Shown in pieces: positions 17,768-27,528 of a stretch of DNA of 64,000 nucleotides. This DNA comes from Tenuifilaceae bacterium CYCD (GTDB lineage: Bacteria; Bacteroidota; Bacteroidia; Bacteroidales; Tenuifilaceae). Each line of letters begins with the position of its first letter. Position 1 is the first letter of the stretch. The notes beneath the pieces are model-generated. The model was not told the DNA's origin, ran no database searches, and saw only the letters and a program-made list of their open reading frames with translations. The DNA lies in NCBI GenBank assembly GCA_036322835.1, contig AP027304.1, positions 1,798,001 through 1,862,000 on the forward strand, read 5' to 3'. The position numbers were made by a program, and so were the translations under genes.

Positions 17768-19783
17768 TTATGCTTCGGGTTTAGTTTTGTGCGATTCCTC
17801 ATCGAGTTCTTTAACAAGTTCTTGCTCGCGGCTTAAAGTTTTACGGGGTCCGAAAATGTGCTCCAAATCCTCGCTGAATATTACCTCGCGTTCTAGGAGT
17901 AATTCTGCCAGTTTGGTGTGACCCTCTAAATTCTCGATAAGTATTTTCTTCGCGTTTTCGTATGCTCTATCAATAATTTCTTTAACCTCCTTGTCGATTT
18001 GCTCCGCGGTTTTTTCGCTGTAAGGCTTGCTAAAGGCAAACTCATTCTGTCCCGATGAGTCGTAATAACTTATATTGCCGACTGCTTTGCCCATTCCGAA
18101 GTATGCAATCATGGCGTAAGCTTGTTTTGTAACTCGCTCAAGGTCGTTAAGTGCCCCTGTGGAAATTTTGCCAAAAGTAACCTCTTCGGCTGCTCTACCA
18201 CCAAGTGTTGCACACATTTCGTCGAACATTTGCTCAGTTGTGGTTATCTGCCGTTCCTCGGGTAAATACCATGCAGCACCAAGCGAACGACCGCGAGGAA
18301 TAATTGAAACCTTTAGCAGTGGGTTTGCATGTTCCAACAGCCAGCTAACTGTGGCATGCCCTGCTTCGTGGAAAGCAATGGTTCGCTTCTCTTCCTTCGA
18401 TATAATCTTATTTTTCTTCTCTAAACCGCCAATTATTCTATCTATAGCATCAAGGAAATCTTGGCGTTCTACTGATTGTTTGTTTTTACGGGCTGCAATT
18501 AAGGCAGCTTCGTTACATACGTTAGCAATATCAGCGCCAGAGAAACCAGGAGTTTGCTTTGCTAGAAATGTGATATCGAAGTCGGCCTCAATTTTGATTG
18601 GTCGAAGGTGTACCTTGAAAATTTCGAGACGCTCCTTGTAGTCCGGTAACTCAACATGTATTTGACGGTCGAATCGTCCCGCGCGGAGCAAAGCTCTGTC
18701 AAGAATATCTGCGCGGTTTGTGGCTGCCATGATAATAACGCCTTGATTCGATGCAAAACCGTCCATTTCTGTTAGTAACTGATTTAGCGTGTTTTCACGC
18801 TCATCGTTACCCGAGAAACTTGGATTTTTTCCACGGGCTCTTCCTATTGCATCAATTTCATCAATAAAAACAATACATGGGGCTTTTTCCTTGGCTTGAC
18901 GGAATAAATCGCGTACGCGTGATGCTCCAACACCAACAAACATCTCAACAAAGTCCGAACCCGACATGCTGAAGAATGGAACATTGGCTTCGCCAGCAAC
19001 CGCTTTTGCCAGTAAGGTTTTTCCAGTACCCGGAGGGCCTACAAGTAGCGCACCCTTTGGGATTTTACCACCTAAATCGGTGTATTTTTTTGGATTTTTT
19101 AGGAATTCAACAATTTCCATAACTTCCACCTTGGCTTCCTCCAATCCAGCAACATCTTTAAAATCAACCTTTGCAGTTGACTCCTTGTCAAAAAGTTGTG
19201 CTTTAGATTTTCCAACACTGAATATGTTACCTGCACCACCTGGACCACCACCACGGCTCATTCGGCGGAATATAAATACCCATAATCCAACAATAAGCAA
19301 AAGGGGTAGAACCCATGTGAGCAGTTCTGCAAAATAGTTGGGCCGTTCTACATAGTCGGGATATATTTTTTCTTCCTCGGGAGTGTTTACTTGCGCATCT
19401 TTAAGCTGGCTGTCGAAAGTTTCGATAGAGCCAATGGTGAACGAGAAGTGAGGACCCGATTTGGGTACACTGTTAAATCCACTTCCTAATCTATCCTTAT
19501 ACTTATCAAGTTTGTCCTCCTTTAGGTAAACTTCTACTTTCCCTTGATTCCTGATAACTACCAGTTTTTTTATCTCCTTGTTGGCAAGCATTTGGTTTTT
19601 AACTTCCTGCCACGAGGTAACTACAGCATTCTTTCCAGAGTAGAAGAACTGCAGAAAGATTATGCCAGCAATAATCAAAATATAAACCCAGTACACATTG
19701 AACTTTGGCGCTTTTGGTCTATTTTCCCCTTCGCCAAATATTGGGTCTATATCTTTTCCTTTATTCTTTTTATTATTATCCAT
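17768..19783 (-). CDS. ftsH: ATP-dependent zinc metalloprotease FtsH
   Basis: The 671-residue membrane-anchored AAA+ protease degrades misfolded and regulatory proteins. One hydrophobic helix lies near residues 30-48, then a periplasmic domain and a second helix near 150-170. The AAA domain has Walker A GPPGTGKT near 247 and Walker [12 protein letters not shown], with the second-region-of-homology arginines in [20 protein letters not shown] (split). The zinc site HEAGH is near residue 471, followed by the usual C-terminal metalloprotease region and a short charged tail. It lies downstream of rsfS with a 55-base gap. Confidence 0.97.
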   Translation of the reverse strand: MDNNKKNKGKDIDPIFGEGENRPKAPKFNVYWVYILIIAGIIFLQFFYSGKNAVVTSWQEVKNQMLANKEIKKLVVIRNQGKVEVYLKEDKLDKYKDRLGSGFNSVPKSGPHFSFTIGSIETFDSQLKDAQVNTPEEEKIYPDYVERPNYFAELLTWVLPLLLIVGLWVFIFRRMSRGGGPGGAGNIFSVGKSKAQLFDKESTAKVDFKDVAGLEEAKVEVMEIVEFLKNPKKYTDLGGKIPKGALLVGPPGTGKTLLAKAVAGEANVPFFSMSGSDFVEMFVGVGASRVRDLFRQAKEKAPCIVFIDEIDAIGRARGKNPSFSGNDERENTLNQLLTEMDGFASNQGVIIMAATNRADILDRALLRAGRFDRQIHVELPDYKERLEIFKVHLRPIKIEADFDITFLAKQTPGFSGADIANVCNEAALIAARKNKQSVERQDFLDAIDRIIGGLEKKNKIISKEEKRTIAFHEAGHATVSWLLEHANPLLKVSIIPRGRSLGAAWYLPEERQITTTEQMFDEMCATLGGRAAEEVTFGKISTGALNDLERVTKQAYAMIAYFGMGKAVGNISYYDSSGQNEFAFSKPYSEKTAEQIDKEVKEIIDRAYENAKKILIENLEGHTKLAELLLEREVIFSEDLEHIFGPRKTLSREQELVKELDEESHKTKPEA

Positions 19784-19838
19784 AATGCTGAAAATTCTTA
19801 ATTCAGATGAGTAACGTTACACTGTTGAAAATGTTCCA

Positions 19839-20246
19839 TTATACGTTAAAATTGTACGGTGACGATGTTTCTTGCTCGCCATGTTGCGAAATTTTTGCAT
19901 CAGACCACAAATCCTCAAGTTTGTAAAAATTTCTCCACTCGGTTTGGAATACGTGCACTACAACGTCAACGTAATCGAGCACTATCCAAATTGCGTTTTC
20001 GTAGCCTGCAGAGCGGTAAACCTTTTCGTTTAGTTTTTCTATGGCTTTATCCTCAATATTATCGGCAATTGCGCTGACTTGAGTGGTTGAATCGGCATTG
20101 CATATAACAAAATGACTGCACACTGCATTGGGTAAACTGCCTATTTCGAGCGAGATTAAATTTTTCCCTTTTTTCTCCTGAATTGCATCAATAATACAAG
20201 TTAGCAACTCATTGGAATTGTTTGTTTTCTTCTTTTTTACGGCCAT
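19839..20246 (-). CDS. rsfS: Ribosomal silencing factor RsfS
   Basis: The 135-residue protein binds ribosomal protein L14 and blocks subunit joining in slow growth. The core shows LLTCIIDAIQEKKGKNLISLEI, NAVCSHFVICNADSTTQVSAIA and AIWIVLDYVDVVVHVFQTEWR in consecutive short parts, ending in the conserved FYKLEDLWSDA. A lysine-rich N-terminus precedes the domain. It is first in the operon with ftsH, cdsA and psd, and a TACCTTTG box on the minus strand lies just upstream of the start. Confidence 0.93.
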   Translation of the reverse strand: MAVKKKKTNNSNELLTCIIDAIQEKKGKNLISLEIGSLPNAVCSHFVICNADSTTQVSAIADNIEDKAIEKLNEKVYRSAGYENAIWIVLDYVDVVVHVFQTEWRNFYKLEDLWSDAKISQHGEQETSSPYNFNV

Positions 20247-20267
20247 TTAAATTTCATCTATAAGCCA

Positions 20268-20275
20268 CAAAGGTA
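20268..20275 (-). promoter_or_regulatory. Candidate -7 box for the rsfS-ftsH-cdsA-psd operon
   Basis: On the minus strand TACCTTTG fits TAnnTTTG, 21 bases upstream of the rsfS ATG. No clear -33 TTTG was found. Confidence 0.4.
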
Positions 20276-20353
20276 ATTATTTTTAGACTCTTTAAAAATG
20301 GTGCTATATGATAATATGACAATAGAAAAAGGAGTAAAGCTAAAAATGGTTAT

Positions 20354-20386
20354 AAAAAAGGCTGTCCGCTACGAACAGCCTTTTTT
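20354..20386 (-). terminator. Rho-independent terminator after the DUF4412-like gene
   Basis: AAAAAAGGCTGT and ACAGCCTTTTTT are perfect 12-base arms around a 9-base loop (CCGCTACGA). On the minus strand the hairpin follows the stop at 20404 by 18 bases and ends in a T-run. The symmetry would let it act in both directions. Confidence 0.85.
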
Positions 20387-20403
20387 ATTTGTTCGTTGTA
20401 CGA

Positions 20404-21351
20404 TTACTGTTTTGTTTTATCTCCGCCAATTCCAATTATTTGATAATCGGAAATGTTGAATGATTTTGATGTGTTTGTGTTGATTTCTTTCACAAAAAGA
20501 TCGGAGCGAGCATTGGAATCGCTATCCTTGAAGTGCATTTCCAGAACAGTTCCCATTAAGTAGGCTCCAGCTCCGCCAGTGGCAAGGGCTTGGAGTCCGC
20601 CCATTTGTCCGTATGCGTTGGAGTAATCATACTTAATATCATTTGTTGCCCATATCTCTGCTTTCCCTTCGGGATTTTCGTATGTGTACTCTTTGCAATT
20701 ATACCCGGCAATGTTTTTTGTACGACCAGTAGCCTTATAGTACATATTGTAATTCGAAAGATCTTCTTGTTCGGCTGTTTCTGTTTGTTGGGTTTCAGCA
20801 TCAGTTTCCGTTTGTGCCTGTGACGAATCTATTGGCATTGCCATGCCACTTTTTTCACCATCCTTTTCCGAGAGAATTAGCATTGCTAAGTTTTTGTAAT
20901 CGAAAATCATCAGGGATTTCTGCGATTGGCCGGATTCTTTGTCTACGCTTTCGAACTCCATGGCAAAGTTTTTCGAATTCTTGTCAAAGTAAGTTGTGTA
21001 AGTGCCTTTGTTTACTTCGGTTGATGCAGAGTCAACAGATTCTATATCCATTTTCATGCTCGATGTGTAGCTGTAGTTCAAATCGTATTTCACGTTATTG
21101 AATCCCATCATACCCATCATTTTTTGCTGCATAAAACTGTTGGCAGGATCGGTTTGTTTTTGAGATTTTTGCTCCTGTTTGGGTTGTTGCTCTTGCTGTT
21201 CCTCTTCAATTTTTTCGTTGTTGTTGTTTTTAAGTCCTTTGACAACAGCTTTTTGTGCTTTATCTTTTATAAAACTTCCGATTTGTGCTTTCGATTCTAT
21301 AGCACTAATAACCATTATTGCAACTATTATTGCGATGACTCTTTTGCTCAT
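20404..21351 (-). CDS. Secreted DUF4412-like protein of unknown function
   Basis: From the ATG at 21351 the protein has 315 residues; a TTG two codons earlier is less likely. A signal peptide ends near ESKAQ. A Gln/Glu/Lys-rich low-complexity stretch (about residues 45-70) is followed by MMGMMGFNNVKYDLNYSYTS and a domain of repeated strands containing TGRTKNIAGYNCKEYTYE, the pattern of DUF4412 (periplasmic, unknown function). It is divergent from hydF with about 185 bases between, and ends before a strong terminator. Confidence 0.72.
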   Translation of the reverse strand: MSKRVIAIIVAIMVISAIESKAQIGSFIKDKAQKAVVKGLKNNNNEKIEEEQQEQQPKQEQKSQKQTDPANSFMQQKMMGMMGFNNVKYDLNYSYTSSMKMDIESVDSASTEVNKGTYTTYFDKNSKNFAMEFESVDKESGQSQKSLMIFDYKNLAMLILSEKDGEKSGMAMPIDSSQAQTETDAETQQTETAEQEDLSNYNMYYKATGRTKNIAGYNCKEYTYENPEGKAEIWATNDIKYDYSNAYGQMGGLQALATGGAGAYLMGTVLEMHFKDSDSNARSDLFVKEINTNTSKSFNISDYQIIGIGGDKTKQ

Positions 21352-21536
21352 TCTCAATTAGTTTTAGTTTAACAGTGTTTTTCAATATCAAATTGTATGC
21401 AAGTTAGTAATCTTTTAGCACAGTTAATATTGATGCCTAAAAATATGTAGGTGAACATGATTGCCGTTGGTTTGTTGATTGGATAACCATTACGTGATGA
21501 TTTCTGATATATTTGCAGGTAGTTAATTCGATTAAT

Positions 21537-22766
21537 ATGACAAGAGGGAAGGAGTCTAAGCCTCATATTGGTATTTTTGGGCGTAGAAACAACGGTAAAA
21601 GCTCGTTGATTAATCTGCTTGCCGGTCAAAATGTGGCTATTGTTTCGGATTTTGCAGGTACAACAACCGATCCTGTAAAAAAAACGTTCGAGATTACAGG
21701 TTTTGGGCCAGTTGTACTTATTGATACTGCGGGTATAGACGATGTTGGAGAACTTGGGAAAAAAAGGGTGGAGAAAACTTTAGAGTCGATTAAGCAAGTC
21801 GATTTGGCAATTCTGGTAACTACTGGAAATATTTGGGGAGAATTTGAGGATATGCTTGTTGCTGAGTTTTCTAAAACCGATACTCCCTTTGTTTTAGTCC
21901 ACAGTAAAGCCGATGTCGAGAAGGTTTCGGCAAGTTTCCGGGAGGTTATCAATGCAAAAAATCACAAAGGCTTTATCGAAACCACAACAAAGGATACATC
22001 CTGTACAGGTGTTTTGGTTGAGTTGATCCGTAGTGCAATTCCAGAATCATCGTACAAAACTCCAACATTATTAGGTGATTTGGTTAACTATGGTGATTTG
22101 GTGCTGCTTATCACTCCAATTGATGTTGAAGCACCCGCCGGTCGTTTAATTTTACCACAGGTGCAGGCCATACGAGATATATTGGATAATGATGCAGTTG
22201 CCATTGTACTAAAGGAGCGCGAAGTGGATGCCTTTTTACGTAAAACAAACATAAAACCAGCATTGGCTATCACCGATAGCCAAATATTTGTTAAGGCCGA
22301 TGCTTCAATCCCAAAGGATATTCCGTTAACTAGTTTTAGTATTCTGCTTGCTCGGTTTAAGGGCGATTTTGATAATTATATCAAGGGAACTCCAAAGATT
22401 TCGGAGCTGAAGGATGGCGATAGAGTTCTTCTGCTCGAGAGCTGTAACCACCATACTTCGTGCGATGATATTGGTAGGGTGAAGATTCCGCGTTGGATCT
22501 CTAATTTTACAGGAAAAAAGTTGGAGTACGAGGTTGTTGCGGGCCTAGATGCGTTGCCCTGTGATATTAAGGAATACGCATTGGTGATTCAGTGCGGTGG
22601 ATGCATGATTACCCGTAAGCAAATTGTCAATAGGTTGCGCCCTGCCATTGAAGCCGGAATACCTGTAACCAATTACGGAATGGCAATTGCCTACGTGCAG
22701 GGCATATACCAAAGAGCCATTGCTCCGTTTACTGCAAGTGCTATTTCAAAAGCTGATTACTTATAG
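21537..22766 (+). CDS. hydF: [FeFe]-hydrogenase maturation GTPase HydF
   Basis: The 409-residue protein is the scaffold GTPase on which the hydrogenase H-cluster precursor is built. The GTPase domain has G1 GRRNNGKSS at 15-23, GTTTDPV, G3 DTAGIDD and G4 HSKAD. The C-terminal cluster site shows CNHHTSC near residue 300 and CGGC near 350, the HydF C-x-H…C-x-x-C pattern. I chose the ATG at 21537 over an upstream TTG. HydE, HydG and the hydrogenase itself are not in the window. HydF does not mature [NiFe] enzymes, so it is not linked to the operon at 44-53 kb. Confidence 0.94.
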   Translation: MTRGKESKPHIGIFGRRNNGKSSLINLLAGQNVAIVSDFAGTTTDPVKKTFEITGFGPVVLIDTAGIDDVGELGKKRVEKTLESIKQVDLAILVTTGNIWGEFEDMLVAEFSKTDTPFVLVHSKADVEKVSASFREVINAKNHKGFIETTTKDTSCTGVLVELIRSAIPESSYKTPTLLGDLVNYGDLVLLITPIDVEAPAGRLILPQVQAIRDILDNDAVAIVLKEREVDAFLRKTNIKPALAITDSQIFVKADASIPKDIPLTSFSILLARFKGDFDNYIKGTPKISELKDGDRVLLLESCNHHTSCDDIGRVKIPRWISNFTGKKLEYEVVAGLDALPCDIKEYALVIQCGGCMITRKQIVNRLRPAIEAGIPVTNYGMAIAYVQGIYQRAIAPFTASAISKADYL

Positions 22767-22836
22767 TGAAAGTTGACCACGGGTTGTTGTTAGCTGATAT
22801 AAAGAGATGAATATTAAAGGTAAACAGCCATTGATA

Positions 22837-25308
22837 TTACTGTGGGTCAACATCCACCGATACTACTAGGGCATATAGTTCCTTGCGTTGTTTCAATATG
22901 TGTGTGTAGTAGTTTATTAGTTCCTTAATTCGGTTTGGAGCTAATTCTCGGTTTATTTTTACCATGATATTCATTATGTGAAGACCCTGAACTCTTCCAA
23001 TTAGCGGAGTTTCCGGTCCTAAAATATTTTCGCCTAGGCTATGGCGTAAACCATTTGCTACGAGTTCCGATGCCTGTGCAAGGAGTTCTTTATCCTTGTG
23101 TTTTAACGATATGCTAATTAGTCTGTAGAATGGAGGGTAATGGAAATTTTTCCTCTCTTCAATTTGAGAGGCGTAGTGTTCCAAATAATCGTGCTTTATT
23201 ATTTGATGGATAATAGGATGCTCAGGCTGAGAAGTTTGAAGTATTACAAGGCCCTGCTTCCCTTTCCGTCCTGCGCGTCCGCCTACCTGCGACATAAGTT
23301 GGTAACTTCTTTCAAACGCTCTAAAGTCTGGGAAGTTTAGCATATTGTCGGCATTCAGAATGCCAACCAGGCTAACGTTATCGAAATCCAATCCCTTGGT
23401 GATCATTTGTGTGCCTATTAGAATGTTTATGTGGCCAGACTCAAAATCACCAATAATCCTTTCGTAAGCAGTGCGGGAACGAGTTGAGTCTAAGTCTATT
23501 CGCTCAATAACCGCATTGGGAAAGAAAATGCCAAGTTCATCTTCCACTTTTTCGGTGCCAAATCCTTTAGGCTGAAGATTGCTGCTTCCGCAGGCAAGGC
23601 ATTCGTGCGGTTGCTGATAGGAGTATCCGCAGTAGTGGCAAACTAGCTGGTTGGTTGCTTTGTGGTAGGTGAGGGTAACATCACAATGCTCGCAATGAGG
23701 AATCCATCCGCATTCCCCACATTCGATGAACGGAGCAAAACCCCGTCGGTTCTGGAAGAGAATAATTTGCTCTTTGTTGTTCAGCGCTTTATCAATTGCA
23801 TTCAGCAGTGTGTCGCTAAAATGCGATCTCATCTGCTTTCGCTTACGGGCATCCTTAATGTCTACTATCTTAATCTCGGGAAGTTCAATTCCTCGGTAGC
23901 GTTCATTTAGTTCAACCAGTCCGTACTTTCCGGTTCGAGCGTTAAAGCATGTTTCGATGGCTGGAGTTGCTGTGCCAAGTAAAACCTTTGCGTTATGGAT
24001 TGATGCCAGAACAATTGCCGCATCGCGGGCGTTGTAGCGTGGCGCTGGATTGTATTGCTTGTAGGTGTTTTCGTGTTCCTCGTCAACAATTATCAACCCT
24101 AAATTTTTGTAGGGCAGAAATACTGAAGACCTAACACCAAGGATGATATCGAATTTGGCTAGGTTTGTTTTCGATTCAAGAACTCCATTGTAAACCTCAA
24201 CCCTTTGCGAATCGTTGAATTTGGAGTGGTAAACACCAACCCTGTTACCGAATATCTTGCGGAGTCGATTTATTATTTGCGCTGTAAGCGCTATTTCGGG
24301 CAGTAGGTAAAGAACTTGCTTGCCTTCGTCGATTGTTTTTTGAATTTGATGTATGTAGATTTCGGTCTTTCCGCTCGATGTTACCCCATGCAGCAAAACC
24401 ACATTATGGGTTTCGAATTTATCCTGAATTTGGTCGTATGCCATTTTCTGAGCCTTGTTTAAAGTGGCTGGGCTATACACCTCGTTATCAGAATTCGATA
24501 GTCGCGAAACGGTTTGCTCTTCCTGAATAAGAATTCCTTTCTGAATTAGCGCGGTTAGTATGCTTGGGCTAACATCAACCTTTTCGAGAATACTCTTCTT
24601 GGCAATTTTAAAGTTTAAAATATCCGATTTGTTTTCTGTTAACGATAGTAATGCAAGTATTAACCTTTGCTGAGCAGGTGCTCGTTTCATGCTATCGAGT
24701 AGGCTGTTCAGGTTGTCGTTGTTTTGATATTCCTGAGCAAGTGATATAAAAAATTCAGTTTTAGGTTGATATTCATTTTCGATTTCCTCGGTGATGCTCA
24801 GCGCCTGCTTGTTAAGTAGCGATTTTATTACCCCCATGGGATTCTTAAAATCTACCTTGCCAATAATTTCCTGAATGGTTAATTTTTTTTTGCTGTCGAG
24901 CAGGTGGACTATGATGTGCTCATTATCGGAGAGTTCAATTTCATCGTAGTCAGTTTTGCTAACATAGGTGTCACTTTCCATTTTTAACGCCGAAGGCAAG
25001 GCTGCTTTCATTACTTCGCCAATGGTACACATGTAGTACTCGGCAATCCATTCCCAGAATTTTAGCTGAGTATTCAGGACAATTGGCTCCTCATCGATGA
25101 ACTGAAGAATTTCTTTGGTCTCATATTTTTCGGGGACTTGTTGATGAATTTTGAATACCAGTGCTGCATATAGTTTCTTTTTTCCGAACGAAACTATAAC
25201 CCGCATGCCAATCCTAATATCGCCTACAAAATTTTTTGGAATTGAGTAAGTGTAGGATCGGGGTAGCGCAAGTGGAAGGATAACATCAACATACCAACTC
25301 TCTGCCAT
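22837..25308 (-). CDS. priA: Primosomal replication-restart helicase PriA
   Basis: The 823-residue SF2 helicase restarts stalled replication forks. The N-terminal DNA-binding domain begins SWYVDVILPLALPRSYTY. The helicase core shows Walker A HGVTSSGKTEIY near residue 305 and DEEH, then the zinc-binding inserts CGECGWIPHCEHCD and CHYCGY…CLACGSS. These are followed by the C-terminal helicase motifs GTQMITKGLDFDNV and QVGGRAGRK. ATG at 25308 is chosen over a TTG six codons upstream. It is convergent with hydF and separated from it by 70 bases. Confidence 0.96.
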   Translation of the reverse strand: MAESWYVDVILPLALPRSYTYSIPKNFVGDIRIGMRVIVSFGKKKLYAALVFKIHQQVPEKYETKEILQFIDEEPIVLNTQLKFWEWIAEYYMCTIGEVMKAALPSALKMESDTYVSKTDYDEIELSDNEHIIVHLLDSKKKLTIQEIIGKVDFKNPMGVIKSLLNKQALSITEEIENEYQPKTEFFISLAQEYQNNDNLNSLLDSMKRAPAQQRLILALLSLTENKSDILNFKIAKKSILEKVDVSPSILTALIQKGILIQEEQTVSRLSNSDNEVYSPATLNKAQKMAYDQIQDKFETHNVVLLHGVTSSGKTEIYIHQIQKTIDEGKQVLYLLPEIALTAQIINRLRKIFGNRVGVYHSKFNDSQRVEVYNGVLESKTNLAKFDIILGVRSSVFLPYKNLGLIIVDEEHENTYKQYNPAPRYNARDAAIVLASIHNAKVLLGTATPAIETCFNARTGKYGLVELNERYRGIELPEIKIVDIKDARKRKQMRSHFSDTLLNAIDKALNNKEQIILFQNRRGFAPFIECGECGWIPHCEHCDVTLTYHKATNQLVCHYCGYSYQQPHECLACGSSNLQPKGFGTEKVEDELGIFFPNAVIERIDLDSTRSRTAYERIIGDFESGHINILIGTQMITKGLDFDNVSLVGILNADNMLNFPDFRAFERSYQLMSQVGGRAGRKGKQGLVILQTSQPEHPIIHQIIKHDYLEHYASQIEERKNFHYPPFYRLISISLKHKDKELLAQASELVANGLRHSLGENILGPETPLIGRVQGLHIMNIMVKINRELAPNRIKELINYYTHILKQRKELYALVVSVDVDPQ

Positions 25309-25388
25309 GACTTTTTCCAATATCAAGCGCTAAGATAGAAAATTTAGTTGACGGTTGTTAAACTGGTAGTGATGATTATTCCGAATGC

Positions 25389-25865
25389 TTAATCGAAATC
25401 CGCCACTTCTATTTTTACAATTTCGTATCCTTTCATTACCTCTTTGGTGGCGTAGGCAACACCTGCAAAAACAAATAATAGTCCAATGAAGAATAGAACT
25501 GTTGCTAGAAAACCGTATGAATTTTCGTTATGCGAAAGGGAGTTTATACCAATTACAATGCAGTTTATAATGAAAAATGCAACGGCAACCGTGTAGGAAA
25601 CTACAGCATTACGTACCAATTTAACTCGGTATGTGAGTTTGCCTATCTGCTTGTTGATGCTGGCTAGTCTTTTTGTTTCGTGCTCGGATAATTTGCCTGA
25701 GTGCTGAGTTACTATTAATTTTCTTTTCTCTTCATCCAAACTTCTAATTCTGCCAACAACAACGGAGTATTTGTTATTCATCCCAAGTAAAAAAAGGCCA
25801 CAGCTGTTAACCATAACTCCAGGAGCAAGCATTAACTTAATAATTTCCACTGCATCCATATCCAT
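25389..25865 (-). CDS. DUF2721-family membrane protein
   Basis: The 158-residue protein has an N-terminal hydrophobic segment with MLAPGVMVNSCGLFLLGMNN followed by the arginine-containing VVGRIRSLDEE, then two C-terminal hydrophobic helices. This matches DUF2721 integral membrane proteins, whose function is unknown. A CAAATTTA (minus strand TAAATTTG) box at 25889-25896 suggests its own promoter. Confidence 0.78.
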   Translation of the reverse strand: MDMDAVEIIKLMLAPGVMVNSCGLFLLGMNNKYSVVVGRIRSLDEEKRKLIVTQHSGKLSEHETKRLASINKQIGKLTYRVKLVRNAVVSYTVAVAFFIINCIVIGINSLSHNENSYGFLATVLFFIGLLFVFAGVAYATKEVMKGYEIVKIEVADFD

Positions 25866-26043
25866 CCATTTAAAAGCGTTTAAGAGTGCAAATTTAGCAT
25901 AAATAGGATGTTTGGTTTAATGTAAATTCAGCAACATTCAATAAATGTATCGAAAAACGATTTAATTGTATGAATATCAATTTATTGATGACTTGATGTT
26001 GTTGAGCACAATCCTGTATGTTTTTTAGTATCAGAGTCGATTG

Positions 26044-26628
26044 CTAGTTTGCAATCATGATTTCCAGATTTGTGGCGAACATTTTAACAGAGATAGCCAA
26101 CAGCATAACACCAAAGAATTTTCTGAGTATGAAAATTACTGTACTGCCAATTATATGCTCAACTTTGTCGATATACCGTATTATGAAATAAACTATCACC
26201 ATATTAAGGATTAGCCCAGTAATGTTGTTCACAATATGGTACTCGGAGCGGAGCGAAAGAAAAGTTGTTAAAGCGCCGGGGCCTGCAATTAGCGGAAAGG
26301 CCACAGGAACAATGGTTGCCGTTTTCTGATTACCTTCATTTTTTATAATATCGATACCCAAAATCATCTCAAGTGCAAGGATAAAAATCACGAGTGAGCC
26401 TGCTAGGGCAAACGAGGCAACATCAATGTTGAATAGCCTAAGCAAGGTTTCTCCTGCAAAGAAAAATAGGATAAACATTACAAATGAAACGATGCATGCT
26501 TTCCCTGCTTCAATTTGCCTTTGATTGTTCTTTAAGCTCAAAAAAACGGGTATAGCGCCCAGTATATCTATTATTGCAAATAGAATGATGAATGCGCTGG
26601 CAATTTCGGTGATATTTAGATTGCTCAT
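26044..26628 (-). CDS. MarC-family (UPF0056) membrane protein
   Basis: The 194-residue protein has six hydrophobic segments. The MarC signatures FIILFAIIDILGAIPVFLSL near the N-terminus and PVAFPLIAGPGALTTFLSL near residue 110 are visible. MarC was once linked to multiple antibiotic resistance, but that role was not upheld and the substrate is unknown. It starts 13 bases after sucD, so it is probably in the sucC-sucD transcript. Confidence 0.88.
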   Translation of the reverse strand: MSNLNITEIASAFIILFAIIDILGAIPVFLSLKNNQRQIEAGKACIVSFVMFILFFFAGETLLRLFNIDVASFALAGSLVIFILALEMILGIDIIKNEGNQKTATIVPVAFPLIAGPGALTTFLSLRSEYHIVNNITGLILNMVIVYFIIRYIDKVEHIIGSTVIFILRKFFGVMLLAISVKMFATNLEIMIAN

Positions 26629-26641
26629 TTTATGGTGCTTG

Positions 26642-27517
26642 TCAAATTTTTATCAGTTTATCGTGAATGGTTTTTCCAATTTGTGCAAGTTGCGTTATAA
26701 CTGTAATTCCTGCATCCGTAAATGCAGCATCCTTCGACTCAACCGTTCCCGTGTTTCCCATGATGATTGCGCCAGCATGTCCCATTCTTTTTCCCTGTGG
26801 CGCCGATCGGCCCGCAATAAAGGCAAATACTGGTTTTTTTATATTTTTCTTGATGTATGCAGCAGCGCGTTCCTCCATGTCTCCTCCAATTTCACCAATT
26901 AACACTATCGCATCGGTTTCGGAATTGGCCTCAAATTGGTTGAGCCAGTACATGTAGTCGGTTCCAACTATAGGATCGCCACCAATTCCTAGTGCAGTAG
27001 AGATTCCTAGTCCGCTTCGTACAACTTGGTCGGCTGCTTCGTAAAGTAAAGTTCCGCTCCGCGAAATCATTCCAATTTTTCCTTTTTTGAATATATGTCC
27101 AGGCATGATACCGGCTTTGGCAAGGCCAGGAACTATTATGCCTGGGCAGTTGGGGCCTATTAAAGTCACCTTATAGGTGTCGACAATGCGTTTCACTTTA
27201 ATCATGTCGTGAACAGGGATTCCCTCTGTTATGCAGATAATGGTCTTTATTCCGGCGAACACCGATTCAAGAATTGCATCGCAGGCATAAATAGATGGAA
27301 CAAATATCAAACTGACGTTTGCCCCGTTAATCTCAACACTTTCGGCTATGGTGTTGTAAACTGGGATGTGTTTAAACTTGGTTCCGCCTTTTCCGGGCGA
27401 TACTCCCGCAACGATATTGGTTCCATAGTCTAAACATAGTTCTGCATGAAGGCTCCCTTCTTTTCCGGTGATACCTTGCACTACTATTCGGCTCGTATCC
27501 GTTAATCCTACTGACAT
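26642..27517 (-). CDS. sucD: Succinyl-CoA synthetase alpha subunit
   Basis: The 291-residue protein is the CoA-binding and phospho-histidine subunit, interconverting succinyl-CoA and succinate with nucleotide phosphorylation. It shows [14 protein letters not shown] at the N-terminus, [22 protein letters not shown] near residue 122, and the active histidine in [12 protein letters not shown] near residue 246. Its start is 11 bases downstream of sucC, so both subunits are made together. With fumarase it supports a reductive or oxidative succinate branch. Confidence 0.95.
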   Translation of the reverse strand: MSVGLTDTSRIVVQGITGKEGSLHAELCLDYGTNIVAGVSPGKGGTKFKHIPVYNTIAESVEINGANVSLIFVPSIYACDAILESVFAGIKTIICITEGIPVHDMIKVKRIVDTYKVTLIGPNCPGIIVPGLAKAGIMPGHIFKKGKIGMISRSGTLLYEAADQVVRSGLGISTALGIGGDPIVGTDYMYWLNQFEANSETDAIVLIGEIGGDMEERAAAYIKKNIKKPVFAFIAGRSAPQGKRMGHAGAIIMGNTGTVESKDAAFTDAGITVITQLAQIGKTIHDKLIKI

Positions 27518-27528
27518 TTCCCTTGATG

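Noticed and set aside
18159-19337. Two long rightward frames inside ftsH
   Set aside because: Both are antisense shadows of the conserved AAA and protease region of ftsH.
21537-22766. HydF as maturation factor of the 44-53 kb complex
   Set aside because: HydF matures [FeFe] hydrogenases only, and the complex is related to [NiFe] enzymes and lacks their metal site. The genes are also 21 kb apart.
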